Shown piece after piece: positions 8,287-17,215 of a stretch of DNA of 64,000 nucleotides (positions are counted from its first letter, which is position 1; each line of letters starts with the position of its first letter). The translations under genes were made by a program, and so were the position numbers. The notes beneath the pieces are model-generated. The model worked only from the letters and a program-made list of their open reading frames with translations. It was not told the origin of the DNA and ran no database searches. This DNA is from Desulfosporosinus fructosivorans (GTDB lineage Bacteria; Bacillota; Desulfitobacteriia; Desulfitobacteriales; Desulfitobacteriaceae). The DNA is taken from assembly GCF_004766045.1 (NCBI RefSeq), contig NZ_SPQQ01000004.1:186001-250000 (forward strand). The letters run 5' to 3'.

Positions 8287-9687
8287 TTAAAGGGGGGATG
8301 TTTTTGACGAAGTACCATATACCAAAACTAAACGTGGTATACCTAGGTCGCGAAAGGTATTTAACATGGACGTTAATCGTTCATTACTGACTTCTCTTTC
8401 AAAAAACACATACACTTCATCATAATACTTGAAGGGCACATTATAGATGTAATTAGTATTAGTGAGTTCGTCCGGATTTGCGAATGAGAATCCATTTTGA
8501 ATTCCGTATTCGGGTTTCGCGAAAGAATAGATTGGACTCCTCGTTGTGGTATGAAAACTCACTCCCTTTCCCATGTAGGCAGAAACCAGCATAGGGAAAT
8601 ACATGAATTCTCCAGTCCCTAGACAAAGCGTCTTTTCACCAGTACGATCGCCCTTTAATTTCACGCCGATTTCCCTGGCTAAGGGGAGAATTTTCTGATG
8701 GTCCGAAGTGGACAACCCAAATCTCCCTGTTAACGCTAGATACGGTGTAACATTCTTATAGCCTGATGAATCTTCTGAAAAGACTGGGACCAGATCATCT
8801 AAGTCAAGCAATTTCACCTCTGGATAAACATGGGATTCACTAATATCCGGTCGCTTCGCCTGCTTAAAGTCCTTAGTTTGTTCGTTAACGGGGTCACCAC
8901 TTACTGCTATTTCCCCTTCCAAGAGGGAAGTCGTTAGGATTGTTATGTTTAATTGTTGCTCAAGTTCTTTAAAATTCGCTCGGTTTTCAGCCGTTCTCCA
9001 ATCAAGTAGCGACAGGACAACGTAATTCGTCTTTGGAAACTTGGCATGTATTGCTCTAATTATATTCAACGCTGTATTTCCAGTCGTTATCTCATCGTCC
9101 ACTAGGATAATTGTTTTCGGAGTTTTGAGTAACTCAGAGTCCCACGGGTAGCATCTATGATTCACGGCATGTGAATGATCTTCATTGAAATTAAGTTCAG
9201 AGGCCAACAGGGGTATTTGTTCACGAGTCGTGTGCATGTAACAAGCCTTATCAAATAGGCTAAACACTGCATGTCCTAAGCCGGTTGCTGTTTCTGCAAA
9301 GCCTATAAATAGGCTCTCCACGGGGAGGGAAACGAGCGGTCTATTTATGACGGTTTCATAAACTGCTTCCGTATCTTCATTACTCTTCAGCGCCTGGATA
9401 ATTGCTTTAGTATCGACATGGTTCACGCCATGAATTCTACTGAGGAATTGAACAGCTAGAGCCGCCCCTGCAAGTAGGGGAACGAACGGATCATTGGGAA
9501 CATGTTTGCCAAGTACTTTGCTGACAAACAAAAATCCACGTTTCATATTCTTCCTTGCGGCTAAGGAATACAATGTCTCCGGGGAAAAATAGAAAGGGTT
9601 ATTTTTCAAAGTAACTTTGACCCTTTGCCCCTCTAAGTTATACGAATATATTTTCGGTAAGTAGGCAGATGAAATTGTGTTGCTCAT
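8287..9687 (-). CDS. Phosphoribosyltransferase with C-terminal TRSP domain, Ter module
   Basis: 466 residues from ATG 9687 (MSNTISSAYLPK), with GGAG 7 bases upstream; the longer frame starting at 9699 uses that ribosome site as codons. A PRPP-binding loop is clear: TIILVDDEITTGNTALNII (about 192-210). The C-terminal ~180 residues contain LTGRFGLSTSDH, GEKTLCLGTGEFMYFPML, THTTTRSP-type (seen as FHTTTRSPI) and FAKPEYGIQNG, typical of the TRSP domain that follows this PRTase class. It presumably joins a base or base-like group to PRPP. It overlaps the upstream lyase gene by 50 bp, indicating tight translational linkage. Confidence 0.83.
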   Translation of the reverse strand: MSNTISSAYLPKIYSYNLEGQRVKVTLKNNPFYFSPETLYSLAARKNMKRGFLFVSKVLGKHVPNDPFVPLLAGAALAVQFLSRIHGVNHVDTKAIIQALKSNEDTEAVYETVINRPLVSLPVESLFIGFAETATGLGHAVFSLFDKACYMHTTREQIPLLASELNFNEDHSHAVNHRCYPWDSELLKTPKTIILVDDEITTGNTALNIIRAIHAKFPKTNYVVLSLLDWRTAENRANFKELEQQLNITILTTSLLEGEIAVSGDPVNEQTKDFKQAKRPDISESHVYPEVKLLDLDDLVPVFSEDSSGYKNVTPYLALTGRFGLSTSDHQKILPLAREIGVKLKGDRTGEKTLCLGTGEFMYFPMLVSAYMGKGVSFHTTTRSPIYSFAKPEYGIQNGFSFANPDELTNTNYIYNVPFKYYDEVYVFFEREVSNERLTSMLNTFRDLGIPRLVLVYGTSSKTSPL

Positions 9688-10834
9688 GAAACACTCCATA
9701 ATTCTTTGCTCTTAATAGGATCTTCCGGGCCCAATTGTAGTGAGGTTTTACTTCATTCATTTTATTGCTGTAGTGGCTACTGATAACACCGAGGTGACCA
9801 TGGCTGTTTTCTAGAATACTCAAAGCATCCAAATACTCTTCATGCCCAACCGTGTATAACGATTGAACAGGTAGGATATGACTTGGATGGATAATAGTCT
9901 TCCCGATAATACCATTTTCTTTGTCTAAAATCACCTCTCGTATTAATCCATCAACATATTTATTTAAGAGCTGCCCTCTTATCTTAGTTCCATTGCACCC
10001 ATTATCATCGTGGAATTCTTCAAACGGACTCTTACGAAGCTGAGGTTTGAGTACTCTTCCCCCATTTAAGAAATATTCCCACACCGGTCCAGAAACTACG
10101 TAATCGCTTTCGACTCTTCCAAAAACATTAATAATATCGGCGATGCAATCACGTATCACCGTAATATCATAGATGGTGACGTCTGGTCCCCTGCGAATTC
10201 CATACAGTCCCGAGAAATCCGTGGCCCCGATTCGGACATTTAAGACTAAGTCCTGATAGGAATCTAAGAGTCGTTTAGTTTCCATTAATTCATACAATCT
10301 GGATTCACGGTATATAACTTCGGGGCTTTCGATAATTGGCATTCCATAAAATGGCCCAGTTGATTGTTCATTAAGACTCTTGATCGCCTCAAAATATTGA
10401 TAACTTTCTGACGTAAATTTCGGAAAGATAAAACCGGTGATGATCTTTGCACTGTCACCCATTTCCTCTGTAAGCCTGAGGATCTGTTCAGGATTTCTAA
10501 CTCTAATGAAGATCAGCGGCAGATCAGCAAAGTCGATCTCTTGATGACTTAAAGCCAAATGGATCTTACCCACTTGGCTTATGATGTTTTTCTCTGCAGC
10601 AGGCACCTCAGAATCCCCAATCGAATCTTCTAAGCAAAACACGGTGGAGGCCAGGCCACTGTTTTTCTTGGAAAGAATATCAGTGGCGATGGTCTCTCTG
10701 GTTCCAGGCATATATAGTGTCGCTCCGAGCGCATGGGAAAGAATTTCTCGAGGCGTGTATTTATCAAAAGGCTCTGGTTCTTTAAAAAAGGTAGCTTCCA
10801 TACCCTCTTTGGTTAAATAATTAAAATGTCTCAC
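9638..10834 (-). CDS. CitE-like C-C bond lyase (HpcH/HpaI aldolase superfamily), Ter module
   Basis: 398 residues, starting at a GTG (10834; MRHFNYLTKEGMEATF). The TIM-barrel lyase signatures are FCLEDSIGDSEV (about 65-76, acidic metal ligands), LIFIRVRNPEQ, GFIFPKF, MPIIESPEVIYRE and the C-terminal GIIGKTIIHPSHILPV, as in citrate/malyl-CoA lyase-like enzymes. It is the first gene of the ter operon; the promoter should lie in 10835-10920. In the Ter-associated module this lyase is thought to make or break a C-C bond of an unknown metabolite. The ribosome site is only moderate (AGGGTG, spacing about 12). Confidence 0.82.
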   Translation of the reverse strand: MRHFNYLTKEGMEATFFKEPEPFDKYTPREILSHALGATLYMPGTRETIATDILSKKNSGLASTVFCLEDSIGDSEVPAAEKNIISQVGKIHLALSHQEIDFADLPLIFIRVRNPEQILRLTEEMGDSAKIITGFIFPKFTSESYQYFEAIKSLNEQSTGPFYGMPIIESPEVIYRESRLYELMETKRLLDSYQDLVLNVRIGATDFSGLYGIRRGPDVTIYDITVIRDCIADIINVFGRVESDYVVSGPVWEYFLNGGRVLKPQLRKSPFEEFHDDNGCNGTKIRGQLLNKYVDGLIREVILDKENGIIGKTIIHPSHILPVQSLYTVGHEEYLDALSILENSHGHLGVISSHYSNKMNEVKPHYNWARKILLRAKNYGVFHEQHNFICLLTENIFV

Positions 10835-11004
10835 TTATTCGTACTCACCCTAAGGAAGTACTTCTCTCCTTTCTCTGATCGCATAGACATCGTATTGCTA
10901 TGTTACATTATAAGTGTACAACTAATTCTTTCCTAATTGATTAAAATTTGATTAATATTTGGTGAAATTTATGTGAACTTTTCGCTTACACATCAATAAA
11001 TCAC

Positions 11005-11048
11005 GAAAAGAACCCGACTAAACTATAAAGTTAATGCGAGTTCTTTTC
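11005..11048 (-). terminator. Hairpin after the DsrE-like gene
   Basis: Nine-base inverted repeat gaaaagaac / gttcttttc (11005-11013 with 11040-11048) in the 279-bp spacer between the lyase gene and dsrE. The minus-strand T-run is weak, so termination is likely but not certain. Confidence 0.5.
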
Positions 11049-11113
11049 ATTTACTTTCATTCGACAGATTCGGTGCCTTTGTGCTCATTAAAGTTAATTT
11101 AGCGGTGTCAGAT

Positions 11114-11470
11114 TTAGAAGGTGAATACTTTTGCTTCAGTTGCTAAGTCAATGAGGTGAGCAGCTGTCGACAATTTTGCTCCATCGATAAACTCGTCTTC
11201 ACTGTAAAGCCTCGTTCTAGCACATGGTGTACAAATATAGAACGACACCTTATTCTCTACTAAGTAATCAATATATGGTTTGGCCGCATCTCCAGTCGGA
11301 GCCATAACATTATCCGCCAATCCCAAAACAGCATAGGCAACTGCATCATCTACTAAGAATATATTAACTTCATGCCCTTTTTCTTTGGCCACCTTAGCCA
11401 ATTGGAATGCCCGGGTAGCGCGTGTAGGATCCTCAAGTCCACGACTCAACACAAATAGAAACTTTTCCAA
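11114..11470 (-). CDS. DsrE/DsrF-like sulfur-relay family protein
   Basis: About 118 residues. I favour the TTG at 11470 because AAGGAG lies 8 bases upstream; the GTG at 11479 overlaps that site. The DsrE fold is visible: FLFVLSRGLEDPTRATRAFQ, a nucleotide-binding-like hydrophobic strand VNIFLVDDAVAYAVLG, and a cysteine pair in FYICTPCARTR (about 79-89), a position used by some DsrE-like proteins for persulfide or disulfide chemistry. Such single-domain proteins are common in sulfate or sulfur reducers and may act in sulfur trafficking. It is monocistronic, with its own hairpin. Substrate unknown. Confidence 0.75.
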   Translation of the reverse strand: MEKFLFVLSRGLEDPTRATRAFQLAKVAKEKGHEVNIFLVDDAVAYAVLGLADNVMAPTGDAAKPYIDYLVENKVSFYICTPCARTRLYSEDEFIDGAKLSTAAHLIDLATEAKVFTF

Positions 11471-11864
11471 AGTAATCACTCCTTCAAGGTATTAACATAC
11501 TTTACTTTCTAAAACCCTATATAAAGTACTTTCTCCCCAAAAATAATAAATCCTGCCATATATAAAAATTTTCCTGAATATGTAAAGCTATTTAATATAA
11601 ATTATAAATAAAATTGTCTTAACCAATAAGTATGTTTAAATATCGGTTAGTTCCCAAGAAATAGAATTTGCCTTTGAACTATGGGGCAGAATCTAAAAAA
11701 TTCTCCGTTAGGAGCGCTTTTCTTGTATGTTTTCGACTAAGAATTTTACAATGAAATTGTAAACGTTAATGGGCCAAATGAAACAAAAATGACCCCGGCA
11801 ATGCCGGGGTGAGTCTTAGTAATTTCTATTTATTACAGGCAGGAGTTCACATCAAATTATATTT
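11471..11864. other. Spacer between dsrE and the tail cluster
   Basis: AT-rich, no believable coding frame. It contains the terminator at 11784-11811. The dsrE promoter should lie in its left part, but no clear -35/-10 pair could be chosen. Confidence 0.5.
11784..11811 (-). terminator. Terminator of the tail-lysis operon
   Basis: accccggcaatgccggggt (11792-11810) forms an 8-bp GC stem with a 3-base loop. On the minus strand it is followed by catttttgttt. It closes the tailocin/lysis operon. Confidence 0.85.
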
Positions 11865-12242
11865 TTATCCTGAATCCGTGGCCTTCAGTTCTTGAATCTG
11901 TTCCTGTTTAGGCTTTTGATTCTCATGAGTAGTGTTCAATCCCGATAAATAATTCTTAGCGCTAGCATAAAGTAATTTAGCCATATCCTCAAACATTGTA
12001 TAAGTAATAAACAACCGGACTGTCATGGGTAGTAGCCGGTAACCCTTTTCGACTACAAAACCTAACTTTTGATCACCAGTTTTCAGCACCAGACTTTCTG
12101 CTTCCTTCTCCGCTCGGAGCATAAGAGATAAGATTATCTGCACGGCCTTAGACTTTCCCTGTGTGACCAAGAATATGACGAAGCCAATTATAAACAAGAT
12201 TATCCCCCAGTAATTCTGGAGATACGATAGAATTACATCCAC
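11865..12242 (-). CDS. Putative phage holin (one-TM, LL-H-like)
   Basis: About 125 residues from GTG 12242 (VDVILSYLQNYW), preceded by AAGGGTG that overlaps the amidase stop. A longer ATG frame from 12278 has no ribosome site. There is one N-terminal membrane helix (WGIILFIIGFVIFLVTQ) followed by an amphipathic helix AVQIILSLMLRAEKEAESLVLK and a charged tail. This layout and the place directly after the endolysin fit a holin or holin-like lysis protein. The assignment rests on context and topology, not a strong motif. Confidence 0.55.
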   Translation of the reverse strand: MDVILSYLQNYWGIILFIIGFVIFLVTQGKSKAVQIILSLMLRAEKEAESLVLKTGDQKLGFVVEKGYRLLPMTVRLFITYTMFEDMAKLLYASAKNYLSGLNTTHENQKPKQEQIQELKATDSG

Positions 12243-12249
12243 CTCTGTT

Positions 12250-12999
12250 TCACCCTTTCTTGTCATACTCAAAGACATTCACATCGTCAGTATTGCGCTG
12301 CACACTTCCTTTTTGAGCTTGACCTATATCCACTGCCTTTTTTACTTCGGCGATTGCAGCATCTTGGTAACTTAATGCCATGACCTGCTTCCCATCTAAA
12401 ATGACGCGGTACATAACAACGATAGGTTCTAGCTGTGGGGAAACAGGCTTAACCACTTCTGTATAAGGGACACCGACAGCACGGCTGAACCCCCTGCAGA
12501 TAGCCGAGGCCACCGTCTCATCAAATGAATCCTGTTTCATGAGTGCCTCTTCAGCGGGATTCGAGATAAATCCGATCTCCACCAAAGTTGCCGGGCAATC
12601 CGTTTCCCTGAGCACGTGGAGATTATTAAACTTAACTCCCCGATCAGTAAGACCCGTTGCAACGACCAACTCCTTCTGAATCTCCTTGGCTATCTTTTCC
12701 CCCATCCCGCCAGCTGCCAAGGCTATCGTTTCAATTCCATGGGTATTGGGGTCTACGAAGGAGTTGGCGTGGATCGATAAAAAGTAGTGTGGATTATAAT
12801 CGTTCGCTCTGTTTGTCACATCCCAGAGATCTCCGTCTTGAATGGCAAGGATTTGCCAACCGTTCTTTTTTAACTTCGTGACGACTAACTCCCCGACTTC
12901 TTTATTTTGGGTGGCCTCTTGGTAACCTGTTGGCCCAATAGCCCCGGGATCATAACCAGCGTCTTTCGGTCCGTGGCCGTAGTTAATGATTGCTTTCAT
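12250..12999 (-). CDS. N-acetylmuramoyl-L-alanine amidase (Amidase_3), endolysin of the tail cluster
   Basis: 249 residues. The zinc amidase motifs are NYGHGPKDAGYDPGA (first His, about 6-20), YFLSIHANSF (second His, about 72-81) and ATLVEIGFISNP (catalytic Glu, about 138-149). It has a linker and a ~60-residue C-terminal SPOR-like module (MYRVILDGKQVMALSYQDAAIAEVKKA) that may bind peptidoglycan. GGAGGG precedes the ATG by 8 bases. There is no signal peptide, so release would depend on the holin. It would cut the amide bond between muramic acid and the stem peptide to release the particles. Confidence 0.88.
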   Translation of the reverse strand: MKAIINYGHGPKDAGYDPGAIGPTGYQEATQNKEVGELVVTKLKKNGWQILAIQDGDLWDVTNRANDYNPHYFLSIHANSFVDPNTHGIETIALAAGGMGEKIAKEIQKELVVATGLTDRGVKFNNLHVLRETDCPATLVEIGFISNPAEEALMKQDSFDETVASAICRGFSRAVGVPYTEVVKPVSPQLEPIVVMYRVILDGKQVMALSYQDAAIAEVKKAVDIGQAQKGSVQRNTDDVNVFEYDKKG

Positions 13000-13023
13000 T
13001 TAACCATCCCTCCAAGTAAAAAC

Positions 13024-13272
13024 TCATTTAAAGATTGCCAACGCTGCAACCCCCGCACAAATAATGGCCCCGACGACTGTGCGCCAGAGCCATGTATTGT
13101 TTGCTTCAAGTTTGTCGATACGATGGGTGTTTGATTTTGACCTAGCTTCCGTCTCTGTTGCCTTAGTTTCAATGCAGTCAACCTTTTCTCTCAATCCGTT
13201 TTGGGTATCTAGTTTTGTCTCCACTCTCACAAGACGTTCTCTTATGTCTATTAGTACTTCTTGATCGCCCAT
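13024..13272 (-). CDS. xhlA: XhlA-type haemolysin/holin accessory protein
   Basis: 82 residues: a coiled-coil N-terminal half (VLIDIRERLVRVETKLDTQ ... IDKLEANN) and one C-terminal membrane helix (WLWRTVVGAIICAGVAALAIF). This is the architecture of Bacillus PBSX XhlA, which works with the holin and amidase in host lysis. Its place between fibre and amidase agrees. It starts at ATG 13272. Confidence 0.82.
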   Translation of the reverse strand: MGDQEVLIDIRERLVRVETKLDTQNGLREKVDCIETKATETEARSKSNTHRIDKLEANNTWLWRTVVGAIICAGVAALAIFK

Positions 13273-13519
13273 ATTGCCACGGTCCTTTCTATAGACATAA
13301 AAGCAACGCCTCTTTTATGGTGTTTTGGTTTTATAAGCCTCTCATTACTCTACCAAGAGAGGCTTATATACTGCACATCCTAGGTCTATTGCTCATTTAG
13401 GGTAGCCTGCATGTCTCCTGACATGATAACCGCCTCCCATCTATGGCTTGTACTTCGACCATTTAATGGGTTCTTCCTGCCTTTTATTTAAGGTTTCCAA
13501 AGGAGCATTGAGGCCCCTC
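13273..13519. other. Spacer between tail fibre and xhlA with an inverted repeat
   Basis: Contains an 11-base inverted repeat (ataagcctctc 13333-13343 with gagaggcttat 13357-13367) and a short palindrome catgtctcctgacatg near 13410. No T-run follows either stem. Only very short minus-strand frames occur (for example about 22 codons ending KWSKYKP); none is convincing. An XkdX-sized gene is not present. Confidence 0.5.
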
Positions 13520-14845
13520 TTACATATTGGTTACAGTAAACACTGGTAGATTTCCCACCTTAACAGAGATGCCACTTATCGACGTTGACGAAGATGGGGG
13601 TGATGAGGTGACATTAATATGGAATGAGATAATATCACCCGGGCTAACGGCAGTAGTGAATGATAACGCAGTACCGAAACCCGCATGGTTCGCATATGAG
13701 TAGACATCTACCCCGTTTTTCCTAACGGTTGTCAATGCTGTACTTATAGAACCACTATTAATATATGAGGTGTAACATATTGTAACAGTACCTCCAACTC
13801 CAGCAGGTATAGTAAATCTAGCAACCTCTGTTTCGCCGTTTGTAACACCGTTAGAGTCATAACCACCGTTAGGGTCACTGTATAAGATTTGACTCCCTGG
13901 AGTGTATTGATAAATTCCCGTGACAACAGACCCATCTACACCAAATATATTCTTGCCAGCCAGAATGTTTGATGCCATAAAGTCCGCATCAGTAATCATG
14001 ACATTATCATCAACCCCATCCCGATATCCATTTGACGCTCTGAGTTTTAATGTTGTACCACTCACGCTGCTAGCCAGAGCAGCCGTATCTCCTGCACGGT
14101 TAGGCATCGTACCATTTACTAAACCACTATCGGACCCTATCGAATATCCAGTTAAGACTTGAGATGCTAACGCTGTCCCGTATTCACCCCCTTCACCCTG
14201 TAGTTGAAAATTTCCCGCTGCCGTGCTATATCGCAGTGTGTATCTACTCCCTGCTAATAAAACCTTTGTTGATGAAAACGCATTTCCTTTTGAATCAACT
14301 ACTGCCTTAGCTCCTAGTCCATTTACGTTAAACGTAATTGCTCCAGTACTCGTTGTATTTATTCTTACAGTAATTCCCATACCGTCAACGTAAGCAGAGG
14401 GAGCAGGATCTAAAGTCACAATGTAAGCATTTGCCGGTCCAGTGGTCACAGCGTAGCCAGGTTGACGCACATAATCCGCCAAATGCGCAACAAGATCCAC
14501 CTGCCCAGCTCGGCTCGTATCTGCAGGATGCACATGATCTGCTCTGGCATATCTCTTCGATGACCCTATTCCCGCAGTCCCATTCATAATCGGAGCAATC
14601 GTCCCAGCTTGGCCGAGCACAAAAGCGGTTGTTGCAACCTGTGTCGTACTCGTATCAACCCCTGCTGTTGGTGCTGTGGGCGTTCCAGTAAGCGCGGGCG
14701 AGGCTATCGATGCTTTGGTACCGATGAGTATTGCTGTCGCAGCCGCATAATTGTCTAGCAAGTCTGCATTATCATTAAAGTCTTGAATATTTACAACATC
14801 TGTTCCTTCGGGCTTTTTCAACCCTAAATTCACTGTCGTTTGCAT
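13520..14845 (-). CDS. Tail fibre / receptor-binding protein
   Basis: 441 residues. N-terminal MQTTVNLGLKKPEGTDVVNI is a common baseplate-attachment start. A fibre repeat region follows, with SPALTGTPTAPTAGVD and TSTTQVATTAFV (about 50-77) and YARADHVHPADTSR (about 98-111), typical of long trimeric fibres. The C-terminal ~130 residues are rich in Gly, Ser, Thr and Val and presumably recognise the cell surface. No separate fibre chaperone is seen. As the specificity determinant of the particle it would set the killing range. Confidence 0.85.
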   Translation of the reverse strand: MQTTVNLGLKKPEGTDVVNIQDFNDNADLLDNYAAATAILIGTKASIASPALTGTPTAPTAGVDTSTTQVATTAFVLGQAGTIAPIMNGTAGIGSSKRYARADHVHPADTSRAGQVDLVAHLADYVRQPGYAVTTGPANAYIVTLDPAPSAYVDGMGITVRINTTSTGAITFNVNGLGAKAVVDSKGNAFSSTKVLLAGSRYTLRYSTAAGNFQLQGEGGEYGTALASQVLTGYSIGSDSGLVNGTMPNRAGDTAALASSVSGTTLKLRASNGYRDGVDDNVMITDADFMASNILAGKNIFGVDGSVVTGIYQYTPGSQILYSDPNGGYDSNGVTNGETEVARFTIPAGVGGTVTICYTSYINSGSISTALTTVRKNGVDVYSYANHAGFGTALSFTTAVSPGDIISFHINVTSSPPSSSTSISGISVKVGNLPVFTVTNM

Positions 14846-14857
14846 AGCTTATCTCCC

Positions 14858-15409
14858 TTACTCATAAACTCTCAGTTCATTCCAAGTCATCAAGTTCACG
14901 CTATTCCAAGTGAGATCTTTCAAAGAATCCCACCACGTATAAGAATACTTAAAACTGTACCCTAAATGGGAAGGCTTAATTTGCTCAAGCATCTGAATAA
15001 ACCCCGGCATGTTGGGTGGGATACCTTTTACCCCAGTAAACCGTACCTCAAAGCGATATTCTGTTGGATACTCGATGACATCCACCTCTCCGCCTGAAAA
15101 GGCGGACGCAGTATCCATAATCATTTGCTTGGTGGTAGTGCCAGAGCCGCGAATTTTTGCTTTTATAGTTTCTCTTCTCCGCTCGATAGGCTTATTAGCA
15201 TCTGTCGTTAAACCTAACTCGCTTTCCCAGTAATCCAAACCCCATGTTGCAGTTTCCACAAAACATTGACTCAGCGCGTCGTCAATGGCATACAAAAAAA
15301 GACCCATCTCATCCGATGCAGTCTCCTGGAGTTTTTTCATTTCTCGAATGCCCTGATAATACTCAGGCAGATAGTTCATGAGGTCAGGTATAGAGTAGTA
15401 TTCAGGCAT
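14858..15409 (-). CDS. YmfQ/DUF2313-type baseplate-to-fibre protein
   Basis: 183 residues matching the YmfQ (gpI-like) family by order and motifs: MNYLPEYYQGIREMK, YWESELGLTTDANKPIERRRETIKAKIRGSGTTT (seen about 66-99), EVRFTGVKGIPPNMPGF and PSHLGYSFKYSYTWWDSL. In PBSX-type tails it links the baseplate wedge to the fibre. It sits 4 bp after the baseplate J gene and 12 bp before the fibre gene. Confidence 0.85.
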   Translation of the reverse strand: MPEYYSIPDLMNYLPEYYQGIREMKKLQETASDEMGLFLYAIDDALSQCFVETATWGLDYWESELGLTTDANKPIERRRETIKAKIRGSGTTTKQMIMDTASAFSGGEVDVIEYPTEYRFEVRFTGVKGIPPNMPGFIQMLEQIKPSHLGYSFKYSYTWWDSLKDLTWNSVNLMTWNELRVYE

Positions 15410-15413
15410 TGAT

Positions 15414-16451
15414 TCAGACCCCCAATCCTACGGTTCCAAGCACCGGTATTTCTTCATCCGCCAGAGCCACGTTTGCACTGCCATCATTAACTATCAAATT
15501 TATATAATCGATGACGCCAGGTGTGCTAAGCAATAGCGTCCCAACCTTGGCGTAACTGACATAGGTGCCTGTAAAGGCCATCTCTTGCAAATAAACATTC
15601 AAGGCTGCACTAAAAGCATCTGTCACACCTTGGATAGCATAGCCTGATGCCAACGCGACCATAGCAGAAACACTAATACTCTTAGCGACTGCCGAAACAA
15701 CGGTCACTGCAGCACCAATGGGTCGTACAGTTTCAAGGTAGTCAGCAACAGTTTCCACTAGGGTTGACGTAGCTGGTTGTTTTTCTGCATCGACTATGGC
15801 AACCTTCACTGTTCCAGGCCCTGCCCACAATGGAAAAACTTTTGCATCTCCTACACCAGGTACTTCTACAGCCCACTGTCGATACTGAGCTGCATTTCCT
15901 GAGGTTGCTGGCTGCCGTACTCGCAACATATATCTCTGTCTGAGATCGTCATCTGTTTCTGTATCTACTCCAGGAATAAGAATGTCGGACAACTCCGCCC
16001 TCGCAAGTCCACTAATATAGTCAATTGGCAACATAGCTCCGAAGTTCTGATTTCCTATGTTTCCGGCGACCTCACACTCCAAGATATACTGACCCGTTGA
16101 AATTCTTTCTGTCGTCTGATAGTTAACCCGTTCTATAGAAAAGCGACTGCCCACGGCCACGTCCAAAGGTGTATCATTTTGGCCAAAGAACAGCGCTTTC
16201 CGTTGTGCCTTCGTAGCTGCTTTACGAGTAACCCCATAATCTGCTGTCCTTAATTCCAGATACTCACCACTTGAAGTCTGTGCTGAAAATAGCCTTAGAT
16301 TAATCTCTAACCCAGCATAAGCCTGAGCCAACTCTGCTGCGGCCGGGGAGAGGGCGTCAAAGATGATACTGCCCTCTCGTTTATCTAGATCAGCCGGTAT
16401 TCTGTTCAACATTCGAGTGAGTATTAATTCATAAGTTTGTGCTTCATACAC
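15414..16451 (-). CDS. xkdT: Baseplate J-like wedge protein (XkdT family)
   Basis: 345 residues. Motifs include RIPADLDKREGSIIFDALSP, SGEYLELRTADYGVTRKAAT, GVDTETDDDLRQRYMLRVRQPATSGNAAQYRQWA and VKVAIVDAEKQP, all characteristic of baseplate J/gp47-like proteins. It forms the baseplate wedge that triggers sheath contraction. The start overlaps the preceding stop by one base, so translation is coupled. Confidence 0.92.
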   Translation of the reverse strand: MYEAQTYELILTRMLNRIPADLDKREGSIIFDALSPAAAELAQAYAGLEINLRLFSAQTSSGEYLELRTADYGVTRKAATKAQRKALFFGQNDTPLDVAVGSRFSIERVNYQTTERISTGQYILECEVAGNIGNQNFGAMLPIDYISGLARAELSDILIPGVDTETDDDLRQRYMLRVRQPATSGNAAQYRQWAVEVPGVGDAKVFPLWAGPGTVKVAIVDAEKQPATSTLVETVADYLETVRPIGAAVTVVSAVAKSISVSAMVALASGYAIQGVTDAFSAALNVYLQEMAFTGTYVSYAKVGTLLLSTPGVIDYINLIVNDGSANVALADEEIPVLGTVGLGV

Positions 16452-16852
16452 TATGTGTTCACCTCCTGAGTCATGTCAAAGCTTCCATAGCTGCTGATAA
16501 CTGTAAATTTCACCGCTAAACTATCTCCAAGGACTGTGGTCTGAACATTTTCTATGGCAGAGATTCGGTCATCCTGAGTCAAGGCTTCTCTGATCATCCG
16601 GGTTATTTCCGATTGAACAAAGACCGGGTTGCTGCCGATCAACTTCTCCAGCTCGGAGCCGTAGTTAGCGCTGTAAATCAGGTGGCGAAAGCGCGGAGTT
16701 AGTAGAATTTTATAGGATGCCTGCATAACTGCCTCAAGACCATCTATCTTACCAACAATTCGATCTTTGTTGGCGTCGAGTTTCCAAGTGAGTGATGGCT
16801 GCTCTGTTTCTGTTATCGTCCCGTTTGTTATCGACCCACCGACTGGGATCAT
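16451..16852 (-). CDS. xkdS: Baseplate wedge protein, DUF2634 (XkdS family, gp25-like)
   Basis: 133 residues: TWKLDANKDRIVGKIDGLEAVMQASYKILLTPRFRHLIYSANYGSE (about 23-68) is the DUF2634 core, followed by IREALTQDDRI and SLAVKFTVISSYG. This is the gp25/lysozyme-like wedge subunit in contractile tails that nucleates the sheath. The start overlaps the previous stop by 4 bp. Confidence 0.88.
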   Translation of the reverse strand: MIPVGGSITNGTITETEQPSLTWKLDANKDRIVGKIDGLEAVMQASYKILLTPRFRHLIYSANYGSELEKLIGSNPVFVQSEITRMIREALTQDDRISAIENVQTTVLGDSLAVKFTVISSYGSFDMTQEVNT

Positions 16853-17205
16853 ACCGTCACCACCTTATCTAAAATTAAGAATTTCTGCCCGCCTTGGACT
16901 CGAAGTAACAGGACCTTATCTCCACCTTTTAAACCAGGATGGATTACTATCTTGGTTATTAAAGCTTCTGCCGTGTTTCTTGAGAAACCATTGTCTGTGT
17001 ATTGGTGAGCATGCTCAAGATCAATTTCAAACAGTCTCATGCTTTCCGGCACAATTAAAAAGTCCGCTGTAAGCGTGAATCGTTGTTCGACCTTCACACT
17101 GAGCGGATTGACCGTAATAACCTCCCCAATCATTATGGTTACAGGGTTAGAGGCTCCAACCGCATCCATCCCTGCGTTTTTTATGACATCCAATAAACTA
17201 CCCAT
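16849..17205 (-). CDS. xkdR: DUF2577 baseplate protein (XkdR family)
   Basis: 118 residues. DUF2577 features are MGSLLDVIKNAGMDAVGASNPV, MIGEVITVNPLSVKVEQRFTL, FLIVPESMR and GLKGGDKVLLLRVQGGQKFLILDKV, an OB-fold-like spike or hub component. It lies between XkdQ and XkdS homologues as in PBSX. Confidence 0.87.
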   Translation of the reverse strand: MGSLLDVIKNAGMDAVGASNPVTIMIGEVITVNPLSVKVEQRFTLTADFLIVPESMRLFEIDLEHAHQYTDNGFSRNTAEALITKIVIHPGLKGGDKVLLLRVQGGQKFLILDKVVTV

Positions 17206-17215
17206 TATATCACCC

